NCBI GenBank assembly: GCA_003487005.1
Contig: DNFG01000313.1
Coordinates: 1 to 7,270, forward strand
Source of the DNA: Bryobacterales bacterium
GTDB taxonomy: Bacteria; Acidobacteriota; Terriglobia; Bryobacterales; Bryobacteraceae
DNA: 7,270 bases
Reading direction: 5' to 3'
The position numbers were made by a program, and so were the translations under genes. A model generated the notes under the pieces. The model ran no database searches, was not told the DNA's origin, and was given only the letters and a program-made list of their open reading frames with translations. Below, in pieces: positions 5,653 through 7,270 of this stretch; position 1 is the stretch's first letter, and the number at the start of each line of letters is the position of its first letter.

Positions 5653-6015
5653 ATTACTAGACGAATCACAATCGCGATGGTGTCGGCAGGTGTCTCTCTG
5701 TCCGGCATATTGCATGCACATGACCCAAGCCAACATAAGGGCAAGCCCGTCACCGGCGAGGTTGAGTCGGTTGCAGCCAGCCAGTTCCGCTTGAAGACGG
5801 CTTCGGGAACGGTGATTGTCTCGATCATGGCGCAGACCGAATATGAGCGCGGCAAAGAGGTACACGACAAGAGCCTTCTCAAGCAGGGCGAAAAGGTGAG
5901 TGTGTTCGGCACGAAGCTTGCCAGCGGCGAGTTGGTCGCGAAAGAAGTCCTGTGGAGTCCCCCCGAACCGAAAGCGGGCACCGGCGCAAAATCGCCCGGC
6001 GGGCACCGGCCTTGA
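5653..6015 (+). CDS. Exported DUF5666-like protein, probable ATT start
   Basis: Read from ATT 5653 the product has 120 residues, matching the 121 of its two relatives in the window, and begins with a proper signal peptide (M-TRRITIAMVSAGVSLSGILHA, then HD). Starting at ATG 5677 gives 112 residues and removes the two arginines that make the signal peptide normal. Starting at ATG 5509 would run through the cytochrome gene and give a long basic lead. The domain follows the DUF5666 pattern: VTGEVESVAASQFRLKTASG, LLKQGEKVSVFGT, GELVAKEV. The LKQG-KV-V-GT block is close to that of the protein at 149-514. The tail is Pro/Gly/Lys-rich and ends GGHRP, with a single His. HAHDPSQH near the mature N-terminus adds further histidines. 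The downstream cytochrome link suggests co-expression. Confidence 0.75.
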   Translation: MTRRITIAMVSAGVSLSGILHAHDPSQHKGKPVTGEVESVAASQFRLKTASGTVIVSIMAQTEYERGKEVHDKSLLKQGEKVSVFGTKLASGELVAKEVLWSPPEPKAGTGAKSPGGHRP

Positions 6016-6401
6016 TCTGCTGAGTCTGCAGGCCTCGGCATCATACGCGAGGCGGATCTTGCACCAAGCTCGCAGGAATGAGCCGCACCGAGCGCAGGCT
6101 GACCAGCTTCCATTCTTCGGAAATCGGTAAGCGTCCGAAGGTGACAATAGCGGACTTTGCGCGCCAACTACGCGGGCCGCACTGGTGGACTTCGGAAGCA
6201 TCGCCGGTTTCTCTGCTTCTTTGGAGCAAAGCTGGCGGTTCGTCGTGCCGTGGATGCGGTGCCGCCCCAGTTCTTCTCCGAGCGGTCGAGGTAGGCCCGG
6301 GCTGCCCGAGGCTCTCGACGCGCAGACCCTTCGTCGGGGTGTTCTTGGCACGACCGATGCTGCGATCGACCTTTGGCGATGATGCATTCATGCCCCTTCG
6401 C
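6016..6401. other. Convergent intergenic region, no convincing gene
   Basis: Some 386 bases lie between the third DUF5666-like gene and the HtrA gene, which point at each other. Frames are open on both strands. The best is leftward 6391-6041 (116 residues), which starts 10 bases after the HtrA stop behind AAGGGG, but its product is Arg/Pro-rich, has no recognisable fold, and its ribosome binding site is too close. Short inverted repeats at 6032-6053 (GCCTCG and CGAGGC, 10-base loop) and 6381-6414 are the only possible termination signals seen; neither has a T-run. Confidence 0.5.
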
Positions 6402-6414
6402 CTAGAAGTGCATC
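6381..6414 (-). terminator. Weak inverted repeat at the end of the HtrA gene
   Basis: GATGCATTC (6381-6389) pairs with GAAGTGCATC (6405-6414), nine pairs with a single-base bulge and a 15-base loop. The leftward stop codon of the protease lies in the loop. No U-run follows, so termination by this stem alone is uncertain. Confidence 0.22.
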
Positions 6415-7270
6415 GGCGGTAGGATCACACTGACTGTTCGTCTCTCCTCGCCACGTTGAATCTCAAACTGCACCTTGTCGCCAGGACGCGCGCCCAGCAG
6501 AATCACCGTTAGGTCATGCGGGGAGACAATCTTCTTGCCGTTCACCGCAATGATCACATCTCCGCCGACGACCCACACGCTGTCGCCCATGGGGATCATC
6601 CTGCCTCCGCCCTTTAGCCCCGCAAGCGCAGCCGGACTCCCTTCCAGTATCTCCTGGACAAGTAGTCCAGATCGGATGCTCAACCCCAGCAATGAGGCGA
6701 AACCCGAAGTCACGGGCAGTGCCGAGAAACCCAGATTCGGCTTGTAGGCGTGGCCCATGCTGATTAGTTCCGGCAGGATCTTCTTGACGAAGTTGATGGG
6801 GATGGCGAATCCGATGTTCTGTCCCTCCCGCGCCACCAGTGTGTTAACTCCGATCACGGCTCCCGCCGAGTCGAGCAGCGGACCGCCGCTGTTGCCTGGG
6901 TTGATCGCTGCGTCAGTTTGGAGGAGCGCCTCCCCCAGCCCCACTGGCGCCCCGGGGATGTCGCGGGCCAATCCGCTGACAATCCCGGTGGTGAGGGTGT
7001 TGTGCAAGCCGAAGGGATTCCCGATGGCGAGAACCTTTTGCCCAATCTCGACCTGATCGGAATCGGCCAATGGCAGTGGTTTCATGCCTGCTATGGCGGA
7101 CGCGCCTCCCTCAATTTGAAGCAAGGCAAGATCAAAGGCAGGAGCGGTCCCCACCAAGCGTGCGTTGTGACTCCTCCCGCCCGCTAGCAGGAGCCTTATT
7201 TCTGAGCTGTTCTCCACGACGTGATAGTTCGTCAACACACGACCATCGCCGTCGATCAGGAAGCCGCTCC
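6402..7270 (-). CDS. HtrA/Deg-type trypsin-like serine protease with PDZ domain, 5' end cut
   Basis: The frame is open past the right edge and gives 288 residues. The visible part begins SGFLIDGDGRVLTNYHVVE, a standard HtrA start of the catalytic domain, so the true start, signal peptide and first strands lie outside the window. The GTG at 7238 is internal. The catalytic triad is complete: His in TNYHVV (7223-7221), Asp in AFDLALLQ (7133-7131) and Ser in NPGNSGGPLL (6890-6888). Other family signatures are AIGNPFGL, TTGIVSG, LLQTDAAINPG and IGFAIPI. One PDZ domain follows, from about YKPNLGF to the end (LLVQEILEGSPAALAGLKGG, then GGDVIIAVNGKKI). HtrA proteases degrade or process misfolded envelope proteins. 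DegP, DegQ and DegS cannot be separated here; a single PDZ argues against classical DegP. Confidence 0.95.
   Translation of the reverse strand, partial: SGFLIDGDGRVLTNYHVVENSSEIRLLLAGGRSHNARLVGTAPAFDLALLQIEGGASAIAGMKPLPLADSDQVEIGQKVLAIGNPFGLHNTLTTGIVSGLARDIPGAPVGLGEALLQTDAAINPGNSGGPLLDSAGAVIGVNTLVAREGQNIGFAIPINFVKKILPELISMGHAYKPNLGFSALPVTSGFASLLGLSIRSGLLVQEILEGSPAALAGLKGGGRMIPMGDSVWVVGGDVIIAVNGKKIVSPHDLTVILLGARPGDKVQFEIQRGEERRTVSVILPPMHF

Noticed and set aside
5515..6387. Leftward 290-residue frame
   Set aside because: It is antisense to the end of the cytochrome and the whole third DUF5666-like gene; Arg/Ser-rich product typical of a shadow frame.
6041..6391. Leftward frame of 116 residues directly after the HtrA gene
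   Set aside because: AAGGGG is only one base from its ATG and the product is low-complexity, Arg/Pro/Ser-rich. Frames on the opposite strand are equally open, as usual in GC-rich DNA.

Overview
The window most likely comes from a high-GC Acidobacteriota chromosome. The strongest clue is the gene at 2810-3730, whose layout matches the 'VWFA-related acidobacterial' family: a beta-sandwich, a VWA domain with an intact metal site, and a C-terminal YLLGY...GYR block. Exported proteins of the DUF5666 and thioredoxin types fit that assignment. No rRNA, tRNA, insertion sequence, CRISPR array or integrase was seen.

Layout: a left-pointing operon begins near 2249 and runs off the left edge. In order of transcription it holds a small exported DUF5666-like protein (2249-1884), a TlpA/redoxin-type thioredoxin with CPHC (1861-1253), a DsbA-like thioredoxin with CPDC (1256-519), a second DUF5666-like protein (514-149), and the start of a membrane-anchored protein (131 to the edge). 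Junctions are tight: gaps of 22, 4 and 17 nt and one ATGA overlap. About 560 bases follow with no convincing gene. They contain a strong hairpin in the operon's probable leader.

Pointing right from 2810 are the VWA protein, a Met-rich four-helix membrane protein that abuts it, a class I SAM methyltransferase, then after a 238-base gap with a cluster of CACGTG sites, a membrane-anchored c-type cytochrome and a third DUF5666-like protein. The third one has its best ribosome binding site and signal peptide placed for an ATT start codon. From 6402 to the right edge, pointing left, is an HtrA/Deg serine protease whose N-terminus is cut by the window.

Almost every product is predicted to be exported or in the membrane. 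The shared theme is the extracytoplasmic space: thiol redox chemistry, a cytochrome, protein quality control, and three 120-121 residue DUF5666-like proteins with His-containing tails. A sensible but unproven reading is an envelope redox or metal-handling locus in which the DUF5666-like proteins are the repeated accessory part. That functional link is inferred from gene order only.
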